64,000 nucleotides of DNA from a virus. Below, piece by piece: positions 1 through 6,656 of this stretch. Numbering within the stretch: position 1 is the stretch's first letter; each line of letters opens with the position of its first letter. The notes beneath the pieces are model-generated. The model was not told where the DNA came from. It ran no database searches and saw nothing but the letters and a program-made list of their open reading frames with translations. Made by a program: the position numbers and the translations under genes. The DNA is taken from the IMG/VR virus record IMGVR_UViG_3300020469_000002, positions 1 through 64,000 of that record, one strand, 5' to 3'.

Positions 1-150
1 CACAGCGACGCTCTCAGCGTCTCAGCGTCTCACAGACGCTCACAGCGTCTCAGCGTCGCTCACAGACGCTCACAGCGACTCACAGACGCTCACAGCGTCT
101 CAGAGCGTCTCAGAGCGTCTCAGCGTCGCTCACAGCGACTCACAGCGACA
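1..150. repeat. Decamer tandem array at window edge
   Basis: About 15 degenerate 10-bp units of the form CACAGCGNCT or CACAGACGCT follow one another in strict 10-nt register. The array starts at base 1, so it probably continues outside the window. The unit contains AGACG/CGTCT half-palindromes. No gene runs through it. The period is close to one helical turn, which would place any bound protein on one face of the DNA. Its function is unknown. Confidence 0.75.
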
Positions 151-304
151 CACGTCTTCTATGCGAAGTCGATCTCTCAGTCGAAGACTGCTCACGGATC
201 TGCTGATAGTCGAGCTTTTCGAGATCTCACGAGATCTCACAGAATCGCACGCTCTGACGAAGAGAACGCGTCGATCGACGAGAAGAAGCGGATCATCGTC
301 GCTC

Positions 305-1028
305 TCGACGGATCAGCATCGCTCACAGAATCGAGCAGATGCGTCAGAATGACGTGAGGCTCAGCGCTTAGCCGATTTTCGTGCGCTCGCTCGCTTCGCT
401 TCGCTCGCTTCGCTGCGATCGTCGTCTCGACTCGCTGAGAGCGTCAGAAGTCGAGATCGTAGAGCGACAAGTACACTTCGTGTATCTCGACGGATCGCGC
501 TTCTTCGCTGCGCTCTGAGAGATCGTGCTGCGCTCTCGCAGCGCAGCGATCGACGCGTGCGATCTTCGTCGCGAAGAATTGCGGGAAGAAGTGCGATCCG
601 TCGATCTTCTCGTCGCACTGTATCGACTCGAATCGCTGCTCTCAGAGCGTCGCTCTCTCGACGCACGACGCGCGCTGTGAGACGCTGTGAGAGAGCGCAT
701 TCTGCGAGAATGGGCTGATGGACGCACGATCCGTCGATTCTTCGTCTCAGATCGACAGATGCGCGATCCGCGATCTTGACGCTCGCGATCTCGTGCTGTG
801 AGACGACGCGCGAAGATCGCGAAGAGATGCACGGATCGATCGTGTTCATCACGGATCTCACGTTTTCTGCGCGATCTGTACACGACTCGACGCACGTGTA
901 CAAGATCCATCGACGAAAGCATCGTAGCACCCATGATTCCCGTCGATCCGTCGCAACTTTCTCGTGTGAGATCGTTGACTTCTGAGATCCGTCGAGAATC
1001 AGCGATGGATGCACGTTCTCGACGGATC
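305..1028. repeat. Dispersed 10-bp word GATCCGTCGA in both orientations
   Basis: Six exact copies: plus orientation at 595-604, 728-737 and 986-995; minus orientation (TCGACGGATC) at 305-314, 487-496 and 1019-1028. Variants lie at 904-913 (GATCCATCGA) and 945-954 (GATCCGTCGC). The copies are 33 to about 260 bp apart, which suits a set of protein-binding sites such as an origin or partition region. The local sequence is low in complexity, which raises the chance expectation. Confidence 0.6.
706..722 (+). repeat. 17-bp direct repeat, copy 1
   Basis: GAGAATGGGCTGATGGA, identical to 1061-1077. The bases just upstream (TTCTGC) are also shared, with one inserted C in copy 2. The spacing is 355 bp. 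Confidence 0.8.
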
Positions 1029-1060
1029 GACGGGAACGTCGTGACGGAGCACGTTCTGCC

Positions 1061-1077
1061 GAGAATGGGCTGATGGA
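1061..1077 (+). repeat. 17-bp direct repeat, copy 2
   Basis: Second copy of GAGAATGGGCTGATGGA. It ends just before the run of seven G at 1092-1098. Confidence 0.8.
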
Positions 1078-1176
1078 GCGGGTTCCCGAGAAGGGGGGGC
1101 AGGATCAGCGATCCATGAGGATCCTCGACGAATGCTGAGGCGGTCTCGCGCCTGATTTTCCACATTCCGCACCCCC

Positions 1177-1215
1177 CTGCGCAGCGATTTTTTCTGCTGA
1201 TTTTTTTGTGCGCAG
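1177..1215. other. Inverted repeat enclosing two T runs
   Basis: CTGCGCA (1177-1183) and TGCGCAG (1209-1215) form 7-bp arms around a segment with runs of six and seven T. CTGCGCAG at the left arm is itself palindromic and is followed by a T6 run, so a short terminator for rightward transcripts is possible. The stem is short. Confidence 0.35.
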
Positions 1216-1572
1216 TGATGAGTGGTCCTTTCGCACTCGCTTCGTTTTACGATTTTGAGAAAACGAGATTCCGTGAAAGGGACTGGTCGATCTTCTTTGA
1301 TCCTCTTTGTGCGCTCGTGAATCGCTGACGCTACAATCAGATCGCACGCGTGACGATTCGCCTCGTGTCTGCGAACGACTCACACTCCCCCTCTGAGTCC
1401 GCAGTCCTAAGCCGGCTGCACTTTCGCACCCCCCTTTCCACGAAGCGTCGTCACGCGTGCTTCTCCAGCCAGTGTCTCGATTCATCGCATGTTTTCGAGA
1501 AATAGCTGTACGATTTGTGTGTGCGATCTTCGTCGCGCACGTCTATCTACAGATGAAAACTGCGAGAACACA

Positions 1573-1866
1573 ATGACCACGAGACATGCCCGCTCACTTA
1601 TCGAAGCCATCGACAGTCATCCCGATGTCTCTTCGTACACCACACTCGGCTGCGCCGCGTACTGTCTGAGACTCGAAAATCTCACATGGCGTGTAGTCGG
1701 ACTCAATCTGTACGCAGACAGCGAGAACAAGCGAGACGAGACTCCGACTGCATACGCGCAACGATGCGCGATCAAAGCTCAAATGGCTGCGATGCACTTC
1801 GCGAAACGACACGCGATGCCCTGGCCCGCCCCCTGCAAGCGTTCATCGAACACTGCGAGAGCATGA
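1573..1866 (+). CDS. Hypothetical protein (97 aa)
   Basis: The ATG at 1573 is chosen because the predicted protein then starts with a normal soluble N-terminus (MTTRHARSLIEAID); the frame is open upstream to 1489 but reads as low-complexity sequence. The stop overlaps the next start in an ATGA junction at 1863, which supports its being the first gene of a translationally coupled run of small accessory genes. I recognise no domain. The product is small, soluble and of mixed charge. Confidence 0.55.
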   Translation: MTTRHARSLIEAIDSHPDVSSYTTLGCAAYCLRLENLTWRVVGLNLYADSENKRDETPTAYAQRCAIKAQMAAMHFAKRHAMPWPAPCKRSSNTARA

Positions 1867-2105
1867 TGCCTGAAGAAAAGCCACTCACAGAATGGCTCAC
1901 TTTCGGGAACGGCTTTCGTCGCACGTCGCAAAACCCGCTCGCGACTGCTGATGTCTACCCCTTCGCAAAAAGCTGGCGCTTCGTCGTCATTCATGAAGAG
2001 TCACAGAGAGTGATCTCACAAGGGGTGCGACCGACTGCGACTGACGCGAGAGCGTGCTCCAGTGCTGTGCTCTACGACATGCAAGAAGACAGCTTGCCAT
2101 GGTAG
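1863..2105 (+). CDS. Hypothetical protein (80 aa)
   Basis: Begins MMPEEKPLTEWLTFGN at 1863, in the ATGA overlap with the preceding gene. A second ATG follows at once at 1866 and could be used instead. The C-terminal half has alternating hydrophobic residues (WRFVVIHEESQRVIS) suggesting a small beta-containing fold. The family is not recognised. It overlaps the next gene by 7 nt. Confidence 0.55.
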   Translation: MMPEEKPLTEWLTFGNGFRRTSQNPLATADVYPFAKSWRFVVIHEESQRVISQGVRPTATDARACSSAVLYDMQEDSLPW

Positions 2106-2308
2106 ACGCTCGACGAAAGATCGTGACTGCGCACTGTGCAACGTGCGGGAAGAAAGCCCGTCTCACGTTCTTGTCGAAGTGCTGCACGATGCATTGTGCT
2201 GCCCGAGAAATGCTTGCTCGAATCAGCGCGGGTGACCCCGCTCACTGTCGATTCTGCGGAGAGTACAACTTCATTCGATGCTGTCGCTGGCAAGGAGTGG
2301 AGGAATGA
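2099..2308 (+). CDS. Small Cys-rich zinc-ribbon-like protein (69 aa)
   Basis: The ATG at 2099 gives a protein with two CxxC knuckles, CATCG near residue 12 and CRFCG near residue 52, plus extra Cys/His residues between them (KCCTMHCAA). This is the layout of a small zinc ribbon, of the kind phages use for nucleic-acid or protein binding. The stop overlaps the ATG of the following gene at 2305 (ATGA). It is the first of four zinc-ribbon-like proteins in this window (also at 2657, 26535 and 26884). No specific family is assigned. Confidence 0.55.
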   Translation: MVDARRKIVTAHCATCGKKARLTFLSKCCTMHCAAREMLARISAGDPAHCRFCGEYNFIRCCRWQGVEE

Positions 2309-3531
2309 ACTCGGGCTCGATTGACCGCATGTCTTCTGCTGAAGAACTCGGTCGTCTTGCTGTCTCGTTGCCGAACTGGCGGTGGATGCCGGGGATGAAC
2401 ATACCCGGTCATGGCCGAATCATCGTCAGTTGGTACAAGGACAAAGAAGGCGACAAGTGGCCCGACCTCGACGACCCCGCGACCGCTGGGTGTCTACTGA
2501 AGATGCTCGGTGAAGTCGTTTCTGTGATGCAGTCGAAAGACAAATCATGGTGGGTGACCTCCCCGCGACATAACGGCTGGAAAGGCGAGTCCGCGACGTT
2601 AGGGCGAGCATGTGTTCTTGCTGCTCACGCAATCGGAAAATGGGAAGAACAAAGTCATGCCGATCTACCAGCACAGATGCAAGAAGTGTCTACATCGCTT
2701 CGAAAAGCTGATTCCGATGTCGCAAGCAAACATCATTCAGACGTGTCCGAAGTGTCTGAGCAACGCAACGATCCGAGTAATCAGCAAAACGAGCTTCATG
2801 CTGAAAGGAAGCGGCTGGGCGAAAGACGGGTACGCAAGTCAAGAGTGAAAGCAGCCCAGCTTGGGCTCTTCGCCTCTCGCGCTTCGTCGAACGATGAAAG
2901 CAATACTCGACTGGACTGGTCGTCAATCGAGTACACGCCCGCTCGAATCATGGTCGAGAAGTTTCACTACTCGAAGAAAATGCCGCGCGGAAGAAACATT
3001 TGCTACGGCTGGAAGCACTCGCACGACTTGTACGCAGCAGCAGTGTACGGAAACGGCGTGAACCCGTATCAAGCGAAGTATCTTTCGAAGATCACAGGGA
3101 TCGAAATCACGAACGCCACATACGTGGAGTTGAAGCGACTCGTTCGTGTAGAACCACGTCTTGAAGACGTGTATTTGTCGCAGCTTATGAATCTGTGTCA
3201 TCGCGATCTTGCTCGTCTCGGGTATCGCTGCGTGATTGCGTTCAGCGACCCCGACGAAGGGCACGAAGGCACAATCTACAAAGCCGCGAACTTCACTCAC
3301 ATGGGCAAAACCCAAGCTGAATGGCACTGCATCGACCGCGACGGAAACAAAGTGCATCGTCGCGTCGCGTATCGAGTCGCGAAAGCGAAGAACATCCCAA
3401 TCGAATGGGCGCGAGAAAATCTCGGGCTCACAAGAGTGAAGACGACACCGAGAGACCGATGGATCTGGTTCATCAGCAAGTCAGATCGTCGTCGCTTTCA
3501 CAGACACTTGAAAAAAGAGAGAGAATCATGA
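2305..3531 (+). CDS. Phage accessory domain fused in frame to Mom-type DNA-modification protein
   Basis: A 408-aa open frame starting at an ATGA overlap with a good AAGGAG/GGAGG site. Residues about 5-115 form a small phage domain (W-P-D-DDPATAG-CLLKML, then GRAC-AAHAIGKW) that recurs in the gene at 3528. Residues about 185-400 match the Mom family: KFHYSKKMPRG with HYS at 221-223, an AVYGNGVNPYQ segment, ELKRLVRVEP, then SDPDEGHEG at 314-322. Mu Mom, of GNAT-like fold, converts adenine to a carbamoylmethyl form that resists restriction; that function is inferred here from the family. The linker between the two domains is hydrophilic and is overprinted by an FmdB-type gene in another frame, so the two halves may really be separate proteins, the second starting at GTG 2845. 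Confidence 0.65.
   Translation: MNSGSIDRMSSAEELGRLAVSLPNWRWMPGMNIPGHGRIIVSWYKDKEGDKWPDLDDPATAGCLLKMLGEVVSVMQSKDKSWWVTSPRHNGWKGESATLGRACVLAAHAIGKWEEQSHADLPAQMQEVSTSLRKADSDVASKHHSDVSEVSEQRNDPSNQQNELHAERKRLGERRVRKSRVKAAQLGLFASRASSNDESNTRLDWSSIEYTPARIMVEKFHYSKKMPRGRNICYGWKHSHDLYAAAVYGNGVNPYQAKYLSKITGIEITNATYVELKRLVRVEPRLEDVYLSQLMNLCHRDLARLGYRCVIAFSDPDEGHEGTIYKAANFTHMGKTQAEWHCIDRDGNKVHRRVAYRVAKAKNIPIEWARENLGLTRVKTTPRDRWIWFISKSDRRRFHRHLKKERES
2657..2848 (+). CDS. FmdB-family zinc-ribbon protein, nested in another frame
   Basis: A 63-aa protein beginning MPIYQHRCKKC. It shows the FmdB pattern: MPxYxxxCxxC, then FE, a second knuckle CPKC near residue 34, R-ISK-SF and LKGSGW near the C-terminus. The match is clear enough to accept the gene although it lies wholly inside the longer 2305-3531 frame. 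Its TGA (2846-2848) overlaps a GTG at 2845 that could start Mom. In phage Mu the zinc-ribbon protein Com is encoded just upstream of mom, overlaps it, and activates its translation. Com and FmdB are different families, so the parallel is one of arrangement only. Confidence 0.75.
   Translation: MPIYQHRCKKCLHRFEKLIPMSQANIIQTCPKCLSNATIRVISKTSFMLKGSGWAKDGYASQE
2845..3531 (+). other. Alternative start: stand-alone Mom-type protein (228 aa)
   Basis: GTG at 2845 overlaps the stop of the FmdB-type gene in a GTGA junction, the same coupling used by terL and several other genes here. From this start the protein is 228 aa, near the length of Mu Mom, with HYS at 41-43. It contains the whole Mom-like domain and drops the upstream domain and linker. 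I list it separately because sequence alone cannot decide between fusion and independent initiation; both products may be made. Confidence 0.5.
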
Positions 3532-3887
3532 GTGACAGAACGAAAGAAGAATGGGGAGCACTCGCAGCGTCAATCGAAGGCTGGGACTGGTTGCCGGGAA
3601 TGCGCGATGTCGCGGGCTTTCGATTGCTTCGCGCAGGAAACCCTGAAGATCAGCCAAACTGCGTTCCTGACGTAGACGACATGGCGACTGCCGGGTGTAT
3701 GCTCGAACTTCTCGGCTACCCGCAGCTTACTCTCGTCGGAAAAGTCGATGGCGTCCCGCACTACCGTGTGCGAGTTCTCGATACGAACAATGCTTTCGTC
3801 TACGCTACCGGACAAGCATGGGGTCTCGGTCGAGCGTGTGTCGCTGCTGCTGCTGCACTCGGTCGCTGGTGCGGGGGTGACGTATGA
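3528..3887 (+). CDS. Phage accessory protein, paralogue of the 2305 N-terminal domain
   Basis: A 119-aa protein starting MSDRTKEEWGALAASIEG, in an ATGA overlap with the Mom frame. It shares the architecture of the domain at 2305: an opening helix, W-WLPGM, then a DVDDMATAGCMLELLG motif, a beta region, and a closing GLGRACVAAAAALGRW helix. This conserved phage domain (a DPATxGCLL-type motif) has no known function to my knowledge. The two copies flank the fmdB/mom pair, which suggests a local duplication or a modification cassette inserted between duplicates. Confidence 0.65.
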   Translation: MSDRTKEEWGALAASIEGWDWLPGMRDVAGFRLLRAGNPEDQPNCVPDVDDMATAGCMLELLGYPQLTLVGKVDGVPHYRVRVLDTNNAFVYATGQAWGLGRACVAAAAALGRWCGGDV

Positions 3888-4123
3888 CGAAATCTCAGAT
3901 CGCAAGAGTGCTCGCAGTGCTTGTCTGGACATCATCGTGCGCGATGATCTGGCTTGCATGGACATACTCAGTCATCGACGAGTCTACGAAAGACACAGCG
4001 GACCCAGCTTTCGAAGCAGCAGGCATCGTAGGCGGAACAATGTGTACGACCGGCTGCATGGGCGGTCTCTGGTTCATGGGACTCATCGTTGCAGCACTTG
4101 TCTGGGCACTGATCAGACGATGA
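3884..4123 (+). CDS. Small membrane protein (79 aa, two transmembrane segments)
   Basis: The ATGA overlap at 3884 fixes the start. Residues 8-28 (ARVLAVLVWTSSCAMIWLAW) and 60-77 (LWFMGLIVAALVWALI) are hydrophobic helices separated by an acidic then Gly/Cys-containing loop. It could be an inner-membrane accessory protein, such as one active in superinfection exclusion, or a holin-like protein; a better holin candidate lies at 61433. The function is not assigned. Confidence 0.6.
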   Translation: MTKSQIARVLAVLVWTSSCAMIWLAWTYSVIDESTKDTADPAFEAAGIVGGTMCTTGCMGGLWFMGLIVAALVWALIRR

Positions 4124-4482
4124 AACACAGATTCACGAGCGCAGATCTGGTCAAAATCAAGAAGCGATGGGAAACCGAAACGCTGCAAGAGATCGCAGAT
4201 AGCTACGACACCCCAATCGGGACTCTCAAATCGCTGCTGCATCGACAGAACATCAAGTGCCCGAGATCAAATGCGCAAGGGTCTCGTCGAAAGTTCGGGC
4301 CAGTCACTATCGAAGAGCGAGATCGAAACAGACGATGGTATCGCATGTATCACGGGATGCGGACCGAAGGCGTATCTTCGAAAGACGCGATGTCTGCGCT
4401 CAAAGCAGATGGATGCACACTCAAACGTCATCAGATTACATGTGGATGGTGGCATTACTCAAAGAGAGCTTTCAACAAATGA
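4120..4482 (+). CDS. Helix-turn-helix protein (120 aa)
   Basis: Starts MKHRFTSADLVKIKKRW in an ATGA overlap. Residues 7-45 read as a DNA-binding helix-turn-helix: LVKIKKRWETETLQEIADSY followed by TPIGTLKSLLHRQNIK, the recognition-helix pattern of homeodomain-like or sigma-region-4-like folds. The rest is basic (GSRRKFGP, RDRNRRWYRMY). It is probably a small DNA-binding regulator of the accessory operon; the target is unknown. Confidence 0.55.
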   Translation: MKHRFTSADLVKIKKRWETETLQEIADSYDTPIGTLKSLLHRQNIKCPRSNAQGSRRKFGPVTIEERDRNRRWYRMYHGMRTEGVSSKDAMSALKADGCTLKRHQITCGWWHYSKRAFNK

Positions 4483-4778
4483 AACCCAGCATCGAAGAAC
4501 TTGACCCGTACACAGATCGCGCGATTCGCGAACATTCGAAAGCGACACACATCATCGCTCGCTTCGTTGAAAGATGGTCTCGTCACAACAAGCAGACCGT
4601 TTTGCTGATTCGAAGCTGCGATGGGATTCGTTTGATCGACGTAGACGGCGACAGATGGTCGTCTTTCGATATTCAAGAAAGTGAACTGGGCGAGATCTGC
4701 GCGACTCTGAAGCAGTTGTCCGAGACGCGAAGACTCTTCAATGTCGGAGCGTGTATGCCCCGCGGAGCTTTGCGATAG
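4479..4778 (+). CDS. Hypothetical protein (99 aa)
   Basis: Start at the ATGA overlap (4479), last gene of the coupled accessory run. The N-terminal third is helical and charged; the middle (KQTVLLIRSCDGIRLIDVDGDRW) reads as beta strands. The family is not recognised. A 38-bp gap then separates it from the packaging genes. Confidence 0.5.
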   Translation: MKPSIEELDPYTDRAIREHSKATHIIARFVERWSRHNKQTVLLIRSCDGIRLIDVDGDRWSSFDIQESELGEICATLKQLSETRRLFNVGACMPRGALR

Positions 4779-4816
4779 CAGATGCGCAACACTGCGCAGC
4801 GTGGTAGTGTCGTCGC

Positions 4817-5764
4817 ATGAAACAGCAGCACGACGACAATCCCGGCGCGCAGCAGAGTGTAGATCGAACAGGCGGTCGTGGAGCACTACCTCGTGCTACG
4901 CACGTCGAGTCGATACCGGACTCGTTGAAGCAGCGTGAAAACGAATCGGACACTGCGCATTCCGCGTTTCTTCTTTACGCGATGCAAGTGCCCGAAGATC
5001 GTTCAAATCGTCTCGTTGCGAGAGTGCTCTCTACAGCGGAATCGAACATTCGACTCTGGCGAACGAAGTTCAAATGGCGAGAGCGATGCGCGAGTTGTCC
5101 GAACGTAGAATGGATAGCTCTCGACGTGTATCGAAGACGTATGGACGAGCACGTCGGCAGCGTACACGCTGATCGCTTGCGCGTAGCGTTAGATACAGTG
5201 CTCGACAGCGCAGGCTTCGCGTCTCTGCGTCGCGAAGTGCAGAGACAGCGCACAGCACAGACATCGCGACTCGACGCACGTACTGAGACGACAGACAGCA
5301 CCAAATCGACCGCTGTTTCCACGCAAAATGCGTATGCTTCGAAGCTCGCGACCAACGAGATTGACCAGATTGACGCTGCTCGACAGATGCGAGATCTCGC
5401 AGATCGAATCCGCAAAGATCATCTTCGACCAGAGGATGTCAAGCGTCAGATCGTGCTGATCGACGCTGTTCTCGGGCTCGTTGCGAAGAAGGTCAAGAGC
5501 GGAGAGTTGAAGGTTCGTGTGAGCGACATTCCTGCACTTCTGAAAGCTCGCGCAGCAATCACGGGACTTCCGATGGATCTGACATCGCAGCAGCAGCAGA
5601 GTCCGCAGCTTCATCAACATGCCCATGTACACGTTGTTGAATCTGTGCGTATGCGAGACGCACGAGCGACTGGAGATGACTCAGTAGTTCTCGACGCGAT
5701 GCGCAGTGAAGTGGACGATCTGCGTGTGATTCTCAATGCTGTTCCAGATCGTCGAGGGCAATAA
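4817..5764 (+). CDS. Probable terminase small subunit
   Basis: A 315-aa protein. Residues about 48-92 fit the N-terminal DNA-binding region of phage small terminases: a helix with YAMQVPEDRSNRLVARVLSTAES, then NIRLWRTKFKWRERC, the typical 'W..K..W.ER' ending. The C-terminal half is helical and charged, with a Gln/His-rich patch near 260, consistent with an oligomerising domain. It lies three genes upstream of the large terminase on the same strand. The small terminase recognises the packaging site and loads the motor. Assignment rests on this motif and on position. Confidence 0.6.
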   Translation: MKQQHDDNPGAQQSVDRTGGRGALPRATHVESIPDSLKQRENESDTAHSAFLLYAMQVPEDRSNRLVARVLSTAESNIRLWRTKFKWRERCASCPNVEWIALDVYRRRMDEHVGSVHADRLRVALDTVLDSAGFASLRREVQRQRTAQTSRLDARTETTDSTKSTAVSTQNAYASKLATNEIDQIDAARQMRDLADRIRKDHLRPEDVKRQIVLIDAVLGLVAKKVKSGELKVRVSDIPALLKARAAITGLPMDLTSQQQQSPQLHQHAHVHVVESVRMRDARATGDDSVVLDAMRSEVDDLRVILNAVPDRRGQ

Positions 5765-6090
5765 TGTCGGTCATCGCTTCACCGAACGAGTTTTCAAAGC
5801 TGGGAACAGACAAACGATCAAACGCTCAGAGCGACACTCTCGTGGGTGAGCACTCAATCGGTGGCCCTCTTTCGCTTCGTGACTCGCGCATGTTTCTGGA
5901 CGTTGCGACGCTTCGTCGTCTTCTCGAAGTGGCTGAAGCATCGAGCATCAAGCGAGTGCAGATCGACCGCTGCGGTTTGAGAATCAGATCATGGAAAGAC
6001 AGACACGGGCATGTCTACGAAACATGGCAGATCATCGGCGTTGAGCCGAAGCCAGAGAAGCATCTGATTTTTGACGGAGACACGAAATGA
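5764..6090 (+). CDS. Hypothetical protein (108 aa)
   Basis: The start overlaps the preceding TAA by one base. The C-terminal half (FLDVATLRRLLEVAEASSIKRVQIDRCGLRIRSW, then YETWQIIG) has a helix-strand-strand look that I associate with small phage proteins near ParB-like genes, but I know no function. The N-terminal 40 residues look disordered. It overlaps the ParB-like gene by an ATGA junction. Confidence 0.5.
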   Translation: MSVIASPNEFSKLGTDKRSNAQSDTLVGEHSIGGPLSLRDSRMFLDVATLRRLLEVAEASSIKRVQIDRCGLRIRSWKDRHGHVYETWQIIGVEPKPEKHLIFDGDTK

Positions 6091-6656
6091 TCAGCGGAGC
6101 AGAAGTTGCAGCAGTCTACGTGGACATCGACTCACTGACGCCATGGGCAGACAACCCGCGTCAAAATGAGCACGCTGTTGACCCGATCATGCGTTCGATC
6201 GAAGAGTTTGGATTCACTTCTCCGATTGTTGCTCGCACAGAAGATCGAGAGATCATCGCCGGTCACACTCGCTGGACAGCAGCAAAGCGGCTCGGGATGA
6301 AACGCGTTCCTGTTCGATTTGTAGATCTGACACAGCAGCAAGCTCGCGCGCTCGCAATCGCAGACAACAGACTCGGAGAGCTTGCAGACTGGGACGCCAC
6401 ACTTCTCGAATCAACGCTGCGAGAGTTGGGCGACTTCGATCAGTCTCTTCTCGACGTGACAGGCTTTGCAGAAGAGCTGGATTCTCTTTTCTCGCAAGAA
6501 GACGACGGTTTCGGTGATGATGGGAGCGGTGCTGGGAACGACCCGACTAAGCTCGAATATCGCGTGGTGATCGAGAATCTGGACGAAAAACAACAAGCGT
6601 CGCTCGTAGAAAAGCTGGAGAAGGAGGGATTCAAGTGCCACGCCTTGATCTCGTGA
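6087..6656 (+). CDS. ParB/Srx-fold N-terminal domain protein
   Basis: A 189-aa protein. Residues 5-95 contain the ParB N-terminal pattern: VDIDSLTPWADNPRQN, then SIEEFGFTSPIVA, the signature GHTRWTAAKRLGM, VPVRFVDL, and LAIADNRLGELADWD. In phages this fold acts as a nuclease, a CTPase-type DNA-binding module or a cofactor for DNA modification, and often lies near methyltransferases and terminases. The C-terminal 60 residues are acidic. It overlaps the next gene by 22 nt, which suggests the pair is co-translated and may work together. Confidence 0.8.
   Translation: MISGAEVAAVYVDIDSLTPWADNPRQNEHAVDPIMRSIEEFGFTSPIVARTEDREIIAGHTRWTAAKRLGMKRVPVRFVDLTQQQARALAIADNRLGELADWDATLLESTLRELGDFDQSLLDVTGFAEELDSLFSQEDDGFGDDGSGAGNDPTKLEYRVVIENLDEKQQASLVEKLEKEGFKCHALIS

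Larger units (their letters stand above)
1..1572. other. Non-coding, repeat-rich region (about 1.5 kb)
   Basis: I see no convincing gene here. The open frames that exist translate into Arg/Ser-rich low-complexity protein with no ribosome-binding sites. The DNA is built from a few words (GATC, TCGA, GCGT, CTCG). It contains the decamer array, a 10-bp repeated word, a 17-bp direct repeat, a G7 run near 1092-1098 and two C6 runs (in GCACCCCCCT, near 1170 and 1426). It lies directly upstream of the accessory and packaging genes, so an origin, a packaging site or a genome-end region are the reasonable guesses; none is proven. Confidence 0.7.

Noticed and set aside
1-150. CRISPR-like array
   Set aside because: The units are 10 bp with no spacers of constant length between repeats, so it is a simple tandem array.
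361-1165. Long leftward open frames (217 and 265 codons) over the repeat region
   Set aside because: Two overlapping frames on the same strand both give Arg/Ser-rich low-complexity sequence with no ribosome site or domain. They arise from the repetitive GATC/TCGA/CTCG words.
1168-1437. Cohesive-end (cos) site at the C6/G7 runs
   Set aside because: C runs near 1172 and 1429 and a G run near 1092 are suggestive, but no staggered symmetric site or nicking motif can be defined from the sequence.
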